DNA of 64,000 nt from Mycobacterium sp. 852013-50091_SCH5140682 (GTDB taxonomy: Bacteria > Actinomycetota > Actinomycetes > Mycobacteriales > Mycobacteriaceae), in assembly GCF_001665685.1 (NCBI RefSeq), contig NZ_LZTB01000006.1:1-64000 (forward strand). The letters are read 5' to 3'. A model generated the notes under the pieces. It had not been told where the DNA came from. It saw nothing but the letters and a program-made list of their open reading frames with translations, and made no database searches. Below are positions 35,228 to 44,269 of this stretch, piece after piece. Every line of letters starts with the position of its first letter. Position 1 is the first letter of the stretch. The position numbers and the translations under genes were made by a program.

Positions 35228-38109
35228 TGACCGCATCATTGCGCACCCCCGACGGTGGCCGTATCGACCGGAACACCGTGCACACCTTCACTTTCAACGA
35301 TCGTGAACTGACCGGGCACGCCGGCGACACGCTCGCCTCGGCCCTGCTGGCCAACGGCGTGCACCAGGTGGCCACCAGCATCAAGCTGGGCCGGCCCCGC
35401 GGCTTCACCTCGGCGTGGGCCGAAGACACCGGCGGTCTGGTGCAGATCGAACACCCCTTCCCCGAGCCGATGCTGCTGGCGACCACCGTCGAACTGTTCG
35501 ACGGGCTCGTCGCCCGCGGCCTGCCCGGTCAGGGACGTCTTGCCGAAACCGCCGACCCGGCGCGGTACGACGCCACCCACGTCCACACCGACGTGCTGGT
35601 CGCCGGTGCCGGGCCTGCCGGCCTTGCCGCCGCGCTGACCGCGGCCCGCGCAGGCGCCCGGGTGGTACTGCTCGACGAGCAGAGCGAAGCCGGTGGCGCC
35701 CTGCTGGGCAGCACCGACACCATCGACGGCAAGCCCGCCCTGGACTGGGTCGCCGATGCCACCGCTGAATTGGCCACCCACCCCGAGGTGTTGCACCTGC
35801 AGCGCACCACCGCATTCGGTCACTACGACGACGGCTTCGTGCTTGCGGTGCAGCGCCGCACCGACCACCTGGGTGCCGCGGCCCCCGCGGAGATCAGCCG
35901 CCAGCGGGTGTGGCGCATCCGCGCCCGGCAGGTCATCGTCGCTGCCGGTGCCCACGAGCGTCCGGTGGTCTTCACGGACAACGACCGGCCCGGCATCATG
36001 CTGGCCGGCGGTGCCCGGACCTTCCTGAACCGCTACGGCGTCAAGGTCGGCGAGCAGGCCGTCGTGTTCACCACCAACGACAGTGCGTATCCCGCGGCCT
36101 TCGAATTGCACGATGCCGGCGTGACGGTCAACGCGATCGTCGACGCGCGTGCCGACGTCCCGGCGCGGCTGCGCGACGAATGCGCCGCCCGCGGCATCGA
36201 CCTGCAGACCGACTCCGTGGTGCGCGGAACGCGCGGCGAGGACCGCGTGAGCCACGCGCTCGTCGCCCGGTCCGGCAGCACCGACGCCACCGCGGTGGCC
36301 TGTGACGCGCTGCTCGTCAGCGGCGGCTGGAACCCGGCGGTGCACCTGTTCAGCCAGGCCCGCGGCGTCCTGCGCTACGACGAGGCGCTCGGCGCGTTCG
36401 TGCCCGGTGAGCCGCTGGCCGGCGTGCACGTCGTCGGCTCCGCCAACGGGGTGTTCAACCTGCCCGGCTGCCTGCGCAGCGGGCGCGAGGCAGCGACCAC
36501 GGCACTCGACGCGCTCGGCATCGCCACCGCCGCCGAACCGTTTGCGGGCGAAGCCGATTCGACGCCGGACAGCGATGCAGGCATGGTGCTGTGGCAGGTC
36601 GCCGACCCGGCGGGCACGGCCAGCCAGTTCGTCGACGTCCAGCGCGACGCCACGGTGGCGGACATCCAGCGCGCACTCGGCGCGGGCATGCGTTCGATGG
36701 AGCACATCAAGCGCTACACCACCATCGGCACCGCACACGATCAGGGCAAGACATCCGGTGTGGTGGCCTCGGGTATCACCTCCGACCTGCTCGGCGTCCC
36801 GGTCGCCGAACTGGGTGTCACCACCTTCCGCGCGCCATACACCCCGGTGGCCTTCGCAGCCCTCGCGGGCCGCAACCGGGGTCACATGTTCGACCCGGAA
36901 CGTGTTACCGCCGTGCATGATTGGCACGTCGCCCGCGGAGCGGTGTTCGAAGACGTGGGCCAGTGGAAGCGGCCGCGCTACTACCCGGTGAACGGCGAGA
37001 GCATGGAAACCGCGGTGCTGCGCGAGTGCGCGGCGACCCGCGGCGGGGTCGGCATCCTGGACGGCTCCACCCTGGGCAAGATCGACGTGCAGGGCCGCGA
37101 CGCGGGCGTCTTCCTCGACATGCTCTACACGAACATGATGAGCACGCTCAAGGTCGGCATGCTCCGGTACGGCGTGATGTGCGGTGTCGACGGCATGGTG
37201 ATCGACGACGGCACCGTGATGCGGTTGGCGGACGACCGATTCCAGGTGTTCACCACCACCGGTGGCGCCGCCCACATCCTGGAGTGGATGGAGGAATGGC
37301 TGCAGACCGAGTGGCCGCACCTGAAGGTGCGGATGACCTCGGTCACCGAGCAGTGGCACACCTTCCCGGTCGTCGGCCCCAAGTCCCGCGACGTGATCGG
37401 CGCCGTCTTCAGCGATGTGGACGTCAGCAACGAGGCGTTCCCGTTCATGGCCTGGCGCGACACCACTCTCGACGGCGGACGCGAGGAGCAAGACGGGCAC
37501 GGCGTGCACGTCCGGATCGGGCGGGTGAGCTTCTCCGGTGAACTGGCCTACGAGGTCAACGTCACCGGCTGGCATGCGACCGCGGTGTGGGAGCGTCTGA
37601 TCGCCGCGGGTGAGCCGTACGGGATCACGCCGTACGGCACCGAGACCATGCACGTGCTGCGTGCCGAGAAGGGCTACCCGATCATCGGGCAGGACACCGA
37701 CGGCACCGTGACACCACAGGATCTCGGCATGAACTGGGTGGTGTCGAAGAAGAAGCCGGACTTCATCGGCAAGCGGTCGTTCACCCGCGCCGAGAACCTC
37801 AACCCGCTGCGCAAACAGTTCGTCGGGCTGCTGCCCGTCGACGCGCAGACCGTGCTTCCCGAGGGCGCCCAGATCATCGAGACCTGCGCCGACGGCGTCC
37901 TTCCCCCGCCGCCGGTGCCGATGCTCGGGCAGGTCACGTCCAGTTACCGCAGCGCGGAGCTGGGCCGGCCGTTCGCCCTTGCCCTGGTCAAGGGCGGGCA
38001 CGCCCGCATCGGAGAAACCCTGCACGTTCCCGTGGACGGCAGGCTGGTGTCCGTCGAGGTCACCAGCAGCGTCCTGGTCGATCCCGAAGGAGCACGCCGC
38101 GATGGCTGA
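35227..38109 (+). CDS. soxA: Sarcosine oxidase alpha subunit
   Basis: SoxA has 960 residues. An N-terminal ferredoxin-like fold without cluster cysteines comes first (FTFNDRELTGHAGDTLASAL), then a NAD-binding Rossmann domain (VLVAGAGPAGLAAALTAARA), and a C-terminal GcvT-like domain (about 580-950) that binds THF and makes methylene-THF. SRAPYTP-like FRAPYTPVAFAALAGR and AEKGYPIIGQDTDGT are family signatures. The start overlaps the soxD stop; the reading can be extended upstream in frame only across soxD and is not used. Confidence 0.96.
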   Translation: MTASLRTPDGGRIDRNTVHTFTFNDRELTGHAGDTLASALLANGVHQVATSIKLGRPRGFTSAWAEDTGGLVQIEHPFPEPMLLATTVELFDGLVARGLPGQGRLAETADPARYDATHVHTDVLVAGAGPAGLAAALTAARAGARVVLLDEQSEAGGALLGSTDTIDGKPALDWVADATAELATHPEVLHLQRTTAFGHYDDGFVLAVQRRTDHLGAAAPAEISRQRVWRIRARQVIVAAGAHERPVVFTDNDRPGIMLAGGARTFLNRYGVKVGEQAVVFTTNDSAYPAAFELHDAGVTVNAIVDARADVPARLRDECAARGIDLQTDSVVRGTRGEDRVSHALVARSGSTDATAVACDALLVSGGWNPAVHLFSQARGVLRYDEALGAFVPGEPLAGVHVVGSANGVFNLPGCLRSGREAATTALDALGIATAAEPFAGEADSTPDSDAGMVLWQVADPAGTASQFVDVQRDATVADIQRALGAGMRSMEHIKRYTTIGTAHDQGKTSGVVASGITSDLLGVPVAELGVTTFRAPYTPVAFAALAGRNRGHMFDPERVTAVHDWHVARGAVFEDVGQWKRPRYYPVNGESMETAVLRECAATRGGVGILDGSTLGKIDVQGRDAGVFLDMLYTNMMSTLKVGMLRYGVMCGVDGMVIDDGTVMRLADDRFQVFTTTGGAAHILEWMEEWLQTEWPHLKVRMTSVTEQWHTFPVVGPKSRDVIGAVFSDVDVSNEAFPFMAWRDTTLDGGREEQDGHGVHVRIGRVSFSGELAYEVNVTGWHATAVWERLIAAGEPYGITPYGTETMHVLRAEKGYPIIGQDTDGTVTPQDLGMNWVVSKKKPDFIGKRSFTRAENLNPLRKQFVGLLPVDAQTVLPEGAQIIETCADGVLPPPPVPMLGQVTSSYRSAELGRPFALALVKGGHARIGETLHVPVDGRLVSVEVTSSVLVDPEGARRDG

Positions 38110-38695
38110 CACCCTGTACCGCCAAAGCCCTCTGCAGGACTGGCAATCTCGGTTCGCCGACCTGCCGCCCTCGGCACAGCTCGAGGAGGAGCCTTTCGTC
38201 ACCATGGTCGATCTGTGGGTCGACCCCAGTGGGGCGGGCGCCGCCGCGGCGGCCGGGGTCCTCGGTGTCGATGCGCTGCCCACCAACCCGTCGACGGCGG
38301 TGGACGGCGCGGACACCACGGTGATCTGGTTCGGGCCCGATGAGTGGCTCGTGACCTCCACCGGCCGGGCCGGCGAGGATCTCGAAGCACAGCTGCGGGA
38401 CGCGGTCGCCGAGCACGACGGCGCGGCCGTCGACGTCTCGGCGCAGCGCACCACGCTGCGGTTGCGCGGAGAGCATGCCCGTGACGTCCTGGCCAAGGGC
38501 TGCTCACTGGACCTGCATCCGTCGGCCTTCGCGCCGGGTGCCGCCGCGCAGACCATGCTCGGGCTAGCCGCGGTCGTCCTGATTCCCTTGGCCGACAACG
38601 GAACCGACTACCGCATCCTGGTGCGGTCGTCGTTCGCCCGCTACCTCGCCGAGTGGCTCGTCGACGCCGCCGGGGAGTACGCGATCACCTGGTAG
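38102..38695 (+). CDS. soxG: Sarcosine oxidase gamma subunit
   Basis: SoxG, about 197 residues, is the fourth subunit of the oxidase; it resembles the GcvT fold and has a structural role. Conserved parts are IWFGPDEWLV, AEHDGAAVDVSAQRTTLRL and GCSLDLHPSAF. The ATG at 38102 overlaps the end of soxA by eight bases. A strong hairpin follows the stop. Confidence 0.93.
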   Translation: MADTLYRQSPLQDWQSRFADLPPSAQLEEEPFVTMVDLWVDPSGAGAAAAAGVLGVDALPTNPSTAVDGADTTVIWFGPDEWLVTSTGRAGEDLEAQLRDAVAEHDGAAVDVSAQRTTLRLRGEHARDVLAKGCSLDLHPSAFAPGAAAQTMLGLAAVVLIPLADNGTDYRILVRSSFARYLAEWLVDAAGEYAITW

Positions 38696-38714
38696 TCGAT
38701 TCCATCGGCTCCTA

Positions 38715-38764
38715 GACCCGCACACCGGGGTCATCGCTGATCTGGCGACCCCGGTGTGCGGGTC
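38715..38764 (+). terminator. Strong hairpin terminator after soxG
   Basis: A perfect 18-base stem (38715-38732 with 38747-38764) encloses a 14-base loop, 20 bases after the soxG stop. The next promoter's -35 box starts immediately at 38765, so the following gene is separately transcribed. Confidence 0.85.
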
Positions 38765-38816
38765 TTGACCGGCCCCGCCGTCTGCCGTACCGTTTAAAAC
38801 GAACTTGATATATCAG
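38765..38816 (+). promoter_or_regulatory. Promoter and GntR-FCD operator of the small gene after soxG
   Basis: TTGACC (38765-38770), a 17-base spacer and TACCGT (38788-38793) form a promoter. TTGATATATCAG (38805-38816), the third copy of the regulon palindrome, lies 11 bases further on. The layout copies that of the glyA promoter. Confidence 0.7.
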
Positions 38817-38887
38817 ATGGCGATCAATAGTCGATCTTGAGGTCGCCAACCTGACAACACGTGAACTCTGCAGACGGGAGACCTGAG

Positions 38888-39130
38888 ATGCATCTCGATT
38901 GGTATGACCGACGCATTGTGAGCTTCGTGTTGGATTCCGACCTGCTCTCCCAGCCGAACGAGAGCACGCGCGTGCAGTTCGGCATGGATGCCCGCAGGAT
39001 CATGAAGCGGTTCGACGCGGTCCTCGACGTGTCCATGTCACAACAGCTGCCCCTCGACGCGGCGGACATGGACCTGGTGAACCGGGCCCGGCAGTACCGG
39101 GCGACCACTCGCCCGACCTGCGCCGTCTGA
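38888..39130 (+). CDS. Small protein of unknown function in the sarcosine regulon
   Basis: This 80-residue protein was not recognised. It is acidic-basic mixed, has no membrane segment, and has one cysteine near the end (TRPTCAV). The sequence RVQFGMDARRIMKRFDAVLD suggests a helical middle. The ATG at 38888 has GGGAG eight bases upstream and is preferred over the ATG at 38861. Its own promoter carries the same TTGATATATCA-type operator as glyA-sox and sdaA, so it is expected to be induced with sarcosine breakdown. It could be an accessory or protective factor; that is a guess. Confidence 0.7.
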   Translation: MHLDWYDRRIVSFVLDSDLLSQPNESTRVQFGMDARRIMKRFDAVLDVSMSQQLPLDAADMDLVNRARQYRATTRPTCAV

Positions 39131-39139
39131 CGGGTGCGG

Positions 39140-40069
39140 TCAGGACGACGCGTCCACCTCGTCCCAGAACCGGCCCGCGCGCAGTGCGATCTCGTCCGGG
39201 TACTCGCCGTTGATGGCATGTGACGCCTGCGCCCACATCTCGACCTGCCCGTGCGGCAGCAGCGCACGCGCCCGCGCCGCCGCCCGATCCGGATCGAGCA
39301 TGACGCTGCGACCTGCGATCAACGCCAACACGGGAACCGCCAGTGAGCGTAGCTGCGCATCGGTGAACAGCGTGGGCATCGGCGTGCGCAACGCGAAATC
39401 TCTTGATCCGGCGGCGATCAGCTCAGTTTCGGCCAGCGCTTCGATATCGGCGCCGCCGGATATCCAACTGAGCACCCGGCGCCGCAAGGCCCCGGGCACC
39501 CCGGGTGCATACATGAGCACCGAGGCCAGCATCGTCTTGACGGGTATCCGGGCAAAGGTGAACACGGGGTCCAGCAGCGTCAGCGAGGCGATCCGATCCT
39601 GGTGGTGCACCGCACAATTCGTCGCAGTCCAGCCGCCGATCGACACGCCGAGCAGGTGAGCGCGCGGCAAGCCGAGGCCTGCCAGGGCATCGTCGAGCCA
39701 ACGCGCCTGGTCGGCCGCCGTCCGGATCTCTTTGTGCTGCACCGATAACCCGGCCTCGCCGAGCAGGTCGATGCCGTAGACCGTGCGATGCGCGCGCAGC
39801 GACGTCAGATTGATCCGGTACATCGGCGTCGCAGCGTTGCGCCCCGGCAACAGCACAACCGGAGCGCCATCGTCCGGGCCGGCGAACCGGTAGGCTCGCA
39901 CCGTGCCGAATGTCGTTGAGACATCGACTATCTCGCAGTCGGGCAGCTGCTCCATGCCGGCGCGGTAGGCCCGCAGATAGTCGTCGAACGCCTCGTCGTC
40001 GATGAACCCGCCGAGGCCACCGCGGGCCCAGCGTGCCGTGAAGTTGACCTCCGGTACCGCTAGATCCAT
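39140..40069 (-). CDS. Alpha/beta hydrolase
   Basis: This 309-residue hydrolase has an oxyanion strand VVLLPGRNAATPM, nucleophile elbow LLGVSIGGWTATN, and a C-terminal His in WAQASHAINGEYPDE. The triad acid is probably Asp in the VMLDPDRA segment. The substrate is unknown. The ATG at 40069 lies four bases after the stop of the next upstream gene, so the two are co-transcribed. The frame extends upstream into that gene and is not coding there. Confidence 0.87.
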   Translation of the reverse strand: MDLAVPEVNFTARWARGGLGGFIDDEAFDDYLRAYRAGMEQLPDCEIVDVSTTFGTVRAYRFAGPDDGAPVVLLPGRNAATPMYRINLTSLRAHRTVYGIDLLGEAGLSVQHKEIRTAADQARWLDDALAGLGLPRAHLLGVSIGGWTATNCAVHHQDRIASLTLLDPVFTFARIPVKTMLASVLMYAPGVPGALRRRVLSWISGGADIEALAETELIAAGSRDFALRTPMPTLFTDAQLRSLAVPVLALIAGRSVMLDPDRAAARARALLPHGQVEMWAQASHAINGEYPDEIALRAGRFWDEVDASS

Positions 40070-40073
40070 GTCT

Positions 40074-41216
40074 TCAGCGTAGGTCGACGTTCGTCCCGTC
40101 GGCGGTCCAGCCTTCGGCGGGGCGCAGTGCACAAGTCTCGGGGATCGCACCGGCGCGGTAGAAATCGGTGAACAGCGCCGCCGCCTCGTCGGCATCGAAA
40201 ACCTCTGCCGCACTGACCATTTGAGTGCTGTTGGGCAGCTCGATCGGCTGGTCCAGTGCGGCACCGTCGGAGCCAGGGCGTCCGATGACGTAGCGCACCG
40301 ACTCGACACCCCACTGCTGCCCGCCAGGTTTCCGGATCTCGACGGTGATCCGGTCCGGCCCGGAACCCGCTGCCTGCAGATAGGTGTCCTCGTCGCCGAT
40401 CGGCGTGAGGATCAGCGCGAAGTCGTCGCGGCCGTTGAACTTGCGCAGGCGACGATCGAAGGAGCCGCTGCGTTCACGCCCGGCCGCGAGCGTGACAGTG
40501 AACTGTCCACTCGTACCGGAGACCACCGTCAACCGGTGGGTGGGCTTGACCTTTTCCCAGTACTCGGCCTGTACCTCGGCAGGCTTGCAGAACACCGACA
40601 GCAGTTCGAAGACGCTGCCCCGCGGTCCCGACATGGGTCCGTGCTCTCCCCCGGCGAGCTCCGCGTCGGCCAGCGCGCCTGCCGCGTCCCGGTCTCCGAC
40701 CGCGATCAGCGTCAGGATCTCGCGCAACCGGTTGCGCGGCCAGCCGGCCTGCTCGGCGGGCAACGACTGTGCGGCCTTCAGATATGTGGCGACGTCGGGA
40801 TGCGCAGCGACGAATTCGGCTCGCGCTCGCTCGAACTCGTCGAGCATCGCTGCCACGGCGGTGCCGGGCTGCGCCGGGTCGGGCACCTCGACGAAGCCTG
40901 ATCCGACCTCCAGTCCGTCAACGGCGAACCAACCGTTCACCCGCAGGTTCAGCCGCTTGAGCGGACCGCCGAGATCCTCGTCGGGCATGAACGCGGCCCA
41001 CAGGATCTCGTCGAGCACCAGCGGCTTGATGGTCGCCGTCCACCGCCAGCGGGGCACTGCCTCGCCTTTGGTCGCCCACCGGCTCGCGGAGAAAACACTC
41101 AGGTACACCGCGTCGGCCTGAAACCCGCTCCCACCGACGAATCGCAGACCCCGCGCCTTGCACTCGTCTTTGATCCGTTGGTCCCAAAGCTTGCGCAGTT
41201 CCTTGGCGGTGGGCAC
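40074..41216 (-). CDS. Hypothetical protein, 380 residues
   Basis: This 380-residue protein was not recognised. It has no signal peptide or membrane helix. The N-terminal region (KELRKLWDQRIKDECKARGL) is helical and basic; an aromatic-rich middle follows (PRWRWTATIKPLVLDEILWA), then a helical segment and a C-terminal mixed part. No catalytic motif was found. It lies six bases after the glmS stop and just before an alpha/beta hydrolase, so the three form a unit, glmS first. Confidence 0.75.
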   Translation of the reverse strand: MPTAKELRKLWDQRIKDECKARGLRFVGGSGFQADAVYLSVFSASRWATKGEAVPRWRWTATIKPLVLDEILWAAFMPDEDLGGPLKRLNLRVNGWFAVDGLEVGSGFVEVPDPAQPGTAVAAMLDEFERARAEFVAAHPDVATYLKAAQSLPAEQAGWPRNRLREILTLIAVGDRDAAGALADAELAGGEHGPMSGPRGSVFELLSVFCKPAEVQAEYWEKVKPTHRLTVVSGTSGQFTVTLAAGRERSGSFDRRLRKFNGRDDFALILTPIGDEDTYLQAAGSGPDRITVEIRKPGGQQWGVESVRYVIGRPGSDGAALDQPIELPNSTQMVSAAEVFDADEAAALFTDFYRAGAIPETCALRPAEGWTADGTNVDLR

Positions 41217-41222
41217 GCGGCG

Positions 41223-43088
41223 TTACTCGACGGTGACGGACTTGGCCAGGTTGCGCGGTTTGTCGACGTCGTAACCGCGGGCCCGGGCCACCCCGGCAGC
41301 GAACACCTGCAACGGAATGGTCGACAGCAACGGCTGGAAAAGCGTTGACACCGACGGTATTTCGATCAGGTGATCGGCATACGGCCGTACCGTGTCGTCG
41401 CCCTCCTCGGCGATGACGATGGTGATCGCACCGCGGGCCTGGATCTCCCGGATGTTGCTGAGCAGCTTGGCGTGCAACATCTGCGCGTTCTTGGGCGACG
41501 GCATCACCACGATCACCGGGAGGTCTTCCTCGATGAGTGCGATGGGGCCGTGTTTGAGCTCACCGGCCGCGAAGCCTTCGGCGTGCATGTAGGCCAGCTC
41601 CTTGAGCTTGAGCGCACCCTCCAACGCGACCGGGTAACCGACATGGCGCCCCAGGAACAGCACCGCCGACGACAGCGCGAACTGCTGCGCCAACTGGCTC
41701 ACAGGCTCGATTCCGGCCAGCACCCGCTTCACCAGCGCCGGCATGGACTCCAGCACGTGGTACTCGCGCCGCACCTCGTCGGGGTACTTGGTGCCCCTCG
41801 CCTGCGCGAGCGCCAGCCCGACCAGGTAGTTCGCGGCGATCTGCGCCAAGAAGGTCTTGGTGGCCGCCACGCCGATCTCCGGCCCGGCACGCGTGTAGAG
41901 CACAGCGTCGGCCTCGCGCGGAATCTGGCTGCCGTTGGTGTTGCAGATGGCCAGCACCTTGGCCTTCTGCGTCTTGGCGTGTCGCACCGCCTCCAGCGTG
42001 TCGGCGGTCTCGCCGGACTGCGAGATCGCGATCACGAGCGTGCTGCGGTCCAGAACCGGATCGCGGTAGCGGAACTCGCTGGCGAGCTCGACCTCGACGG
42101 GCAGCCGGGTCCAGTGCTCGATGGCGTACTTGGCCAGCAGGCCCGAGTGGTATGCGGTACCGCAGGCGACGATGAACACCTTGTCGATCTCGCGGAGTTC
42201 CTGATCGCTCAGACGCTGCTCGTCGAGCACGATGCGGTCGTCGACGAAGTGACCCAGCAGAGTGTCCGCCACGGCCGCAGGCTGCTCGGCGATCTCCTTG
42301 AGCATGAAGTAGTCGTAGCCACCCTTCTCGGCGGCATCGAGATCCCAGTCGATGTGAAATTCCCGGTAGTCGACATCGGTGTTGCCGTAGAAGTCGGTGA
42401 TGCGGTAGCTGTCGGCGGTGATCACGACGGCCTGATCCTGACCCAGTTCGACAGCGTCACGGGTGTGTTCGATGAAGGCCGCGACGTCGGACCCGACGAA
42501 CATCTCCCCCTTGCCGACACCGACCACCAGCGGCGTGGACCGGCGTGCCGCCACGATGGTGCCCGGATCGTCCGCGTTGGCGAACACCAGCGTGAAGTGG
42601 CCTTCCAGGCGCTGCAGCACCGCGAGAACCGACGCCGGGAAATCACCCGCGGTGTCGCCGTGAGCGTACTGCCGAGCCACCAGATGCACGGCCACCTCGG
42701 TGTCGGTGTCGCTGGCGAACTCGACCCCGGCTGCTTCCAACTCGGCACGCAGGCCGGCAAAGTTTTCGATGATGCCGTTGTGGACCACGGCGATCTTGCC
42801 CGCGGCGTCGCGGTGCGGGTGCGCGTTGCGGTCGGTGGGCCTGCCGTGGGTCGCCCAGCGGGTGTGGCCGAGGCCGGTGCTGCCCGTGAGCAGATCATCG
42901 TCGGTCTCGGCGAGCGCGGTCTCCAGGTTGACCAACCGCCCGGCGCGCCGACGTACCGTCAGCCCGCCCTCGCCGTCGACCAGCGCGATCCCTGCTGAGT
43001 CGTAGCCCCGGTACTCCATGCGGCGCAGCGCGTCGACCACGATGTCGCGAGCCGGGCGCACCCCGACATAGCCGACGATTCCACACAT
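41223..43088 (-). CDS. glmS: Glutamine-fructose-6-phosphate aminotransferase (isomerizing)
   Basis: GlmS, 621 residues, makes glucosamine-6-phosphate, the first step to UDP-GlcNAc and the cell wall. Cys2 of MCGIVGYVG is the glutaminase nucleophile after Met removal. HTRWATHGRPTDRNAHPH is in the same domain. Two SIS domains follow, with ACGTAYHSGLLAKY and AISQSGETADTLEA, and the C-terminus KPRNLAKSVTVE is canonical. The start at 43088 places Cys at position 2; the longer frame to 43166 would not. No glmS ribozyme was recognised upstream. Confidence 0.97.
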   Translation of the reverse strand: MCGIVGYVGVRPARDIVVDALRRMEYRGYDSAGIALVDGEGGLTVRRRAGRLVNLETALAETDDDLLTGSTGLGHTRWATHGRPTDRNAHPHRDAAGKIAVVHNGIIENFAGLRAELEAAGVEFASDTDTEVAVHLVARQYAHGDTAGDFPASVLAVLQRLEGHFTLVFANADDPGTIVAARRSTPLVVGVGKGEMFVGSDVAAFIEHTRDAVELGQDQAVVITADSYRITDFYGNTDVDYREFHIDWDLDAAEKGGYDYFMLKEIAEQPAAVADTLLGHFVDDRIVLDEQRLSDQELREIDKVFIVACGTAYHSGLLAKYAIEHWTRLPVEVELASEFRYRDPVLDRSTLVIAISQSGETADTLEAVRHAKTQKAKVLAICNTNGSQIPREADAVLYTRAGPEIGVAATKTFLAQIAANYLVGLALAQARGTKYPDEVRREYHVLESMPALVKRVLAGIEPVSQLAQQFALSSAVLFLGRHVGYPVALEGALKLKELAYMHAEGFAAGELKHGPIALIEEDLPVIVVMPSPKNAQMLHAKLLSNIREIQARGAITIVIAEEGDDTVRPYADHLIEIPSVSTLFQPLLSTIPLQVFAAGVARARGYDVDKPRNLAKSVTVE

Positions 43089-43224
43089 AGGGACCCAGGG
43101 TAGTGCAGCCGACGCCCCGCACCCGCTTCCGCGCCGACGGCCTTGACGCAGATCACTCGTCAGCACCTCTCTGGCAACCGCTCAATGCCGGTGGCCGGAC
43201 ACCGCCGTGGGCTACGGTCATCGG

Positions 43225-44076
43225 GTGGCCAGCACCAAGAAGCTCCTCAGCGCGTTGACCCGCCGCGGACCGCACCGCGTACTGCGCGGTGACCTGGCAT
43301 TCGCCGGCGTACCCGGTGTCGTGTACACGCCCGAAGCCGGTCTGAATCTGCCCGGCGTGGCGTTCGGACACGACTGGCTGGCGAAAGCCGAGAACTACAC
43401 CCGCACCCTGGAGCATCTGGCGTCCTGGGGCATCGTCGCCGCGGCGCCCAGCACTGAAGCCGGGGTGGCGCCGTCGGTGCTCAACTTCGCCTTCGACCTG
43501 GGCGCCACGCTGGACATTGTCAGCGGCGTGCGGCTCGGTCCCGGCAAGATCAGCGTTCACCCGGGCAAACGGGGCCTGGCGGGCCACGGTTTCGGCGGTT
43601 CGGCCGCGGTGTTCGCGGCGGCCGGGCTGGCGTCCGGACCGCACGCCCCGAAGGCGGTGGCCGCGCTGTTCCCCACGGTCACCAAGCCGGAGGCAGAACA
43701 GCCGGCGGCGTCGCTCAAGGTGCCCGGCCTGATCCTCGCCTCGACGGGCGATCCCCTCAACATCCGCTCCAACGCTGCCGAGCTGGCCGCGGCGTGGCAT
43801 GGCTCGACGCTGCGCACCGTCGACAAGGCCGAGTCTGCCGGTCTGGTCGAAGGCCGCAAACTCGGCCGGTTCATCGGTCTGCCCGGCCCGGACCGCGGCA
43901 CGCAGAAGGTGGTCCGCGCGCTGCTCACCGGGTACCTGCTGGCCACGCTGGCCGGCGACAAGACCTACCGGGACTTCGCCGACCCGGAGGTGGCGCTGCC
44001 GCGCACCGGGTTCGCCGACCCCGACGCCCCGCCGGTCCAGTTGGAGGACAAGGTGGCCGCCCTACTGAAGGGCTGA
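43225..44076 (+). CDS. Dienelactone hydrolase-like protein lacking the nucleophile serine
   Basis: The product of about 283 residues has an alpha/beta hydrolase frame close to dienelactone hydrolases and PET-hydrolase relatives. The elbow reads GLAGHGFGGSAAV, with Gly where the family has Ser or Cys (GHSxGG). The acid and His regions are also poorly marked (ASTGDPLNI). It may be non-catalytic or use another residue. I chose the GTG at 43225, with TACGGT six bases upstream (leaderless pattern); a GTG at 43207 is an alternative. It is divergent from glmS. Confidence 0.78.
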   Translation: MASTKKLLSALTRRGPHRVLRGDLAFAGVPGVVYTPEAGLNLPGVAFGHDWLAKAENYTRTLEHLASWGIVAAAPSTEAGVAPSVLNFAFDLGATLDIVSGVRLGPGKISVHPGKRGLAGHGFGGSAAVFAAAGLASGPHAPKAVAALFPTVTKPEAEQPAASLKVPGLILASTGDPLNIRSNAAELAAAWHGSTLRTVDKAESAGLVEGRKLGRFIGLPGPDRGTQKVVRALLTGYLLATLAGDKTYRDFADPEVALPRTGFADPDAPPVQLEDKVAALLKG

Positions 44077-44269
44077 TGCGCCCGGGCCATGACGCGCCGA
44101 GCCCCCCGCATGACCCGCCCAGCCCACGCGAGATTGACGAAAATGCAGCTTCGAGCCGCATGGAACAACACTTCCGTCGATGTCGCGGTACGAGCCCATC
44201 CGACAGCAGCGCCCATTTGGCCGGTCTGCGCATCGCCCAACCAACCAGTTGATGGTGTATAACTCCACC

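Noticed and set aside
35236-38598. 1120-codon leftward open frame opposite soxA and soxG
   Set aside because: It lies wholly antisense to a clear four-subunit sarcosine oxidase operon and has no recognisable domain.
43089-43166. Longer glmS start
   Set aside because: GlmS needs Cys at position 2 for its glutaminase activity; only the ATG at 43088 gives that.
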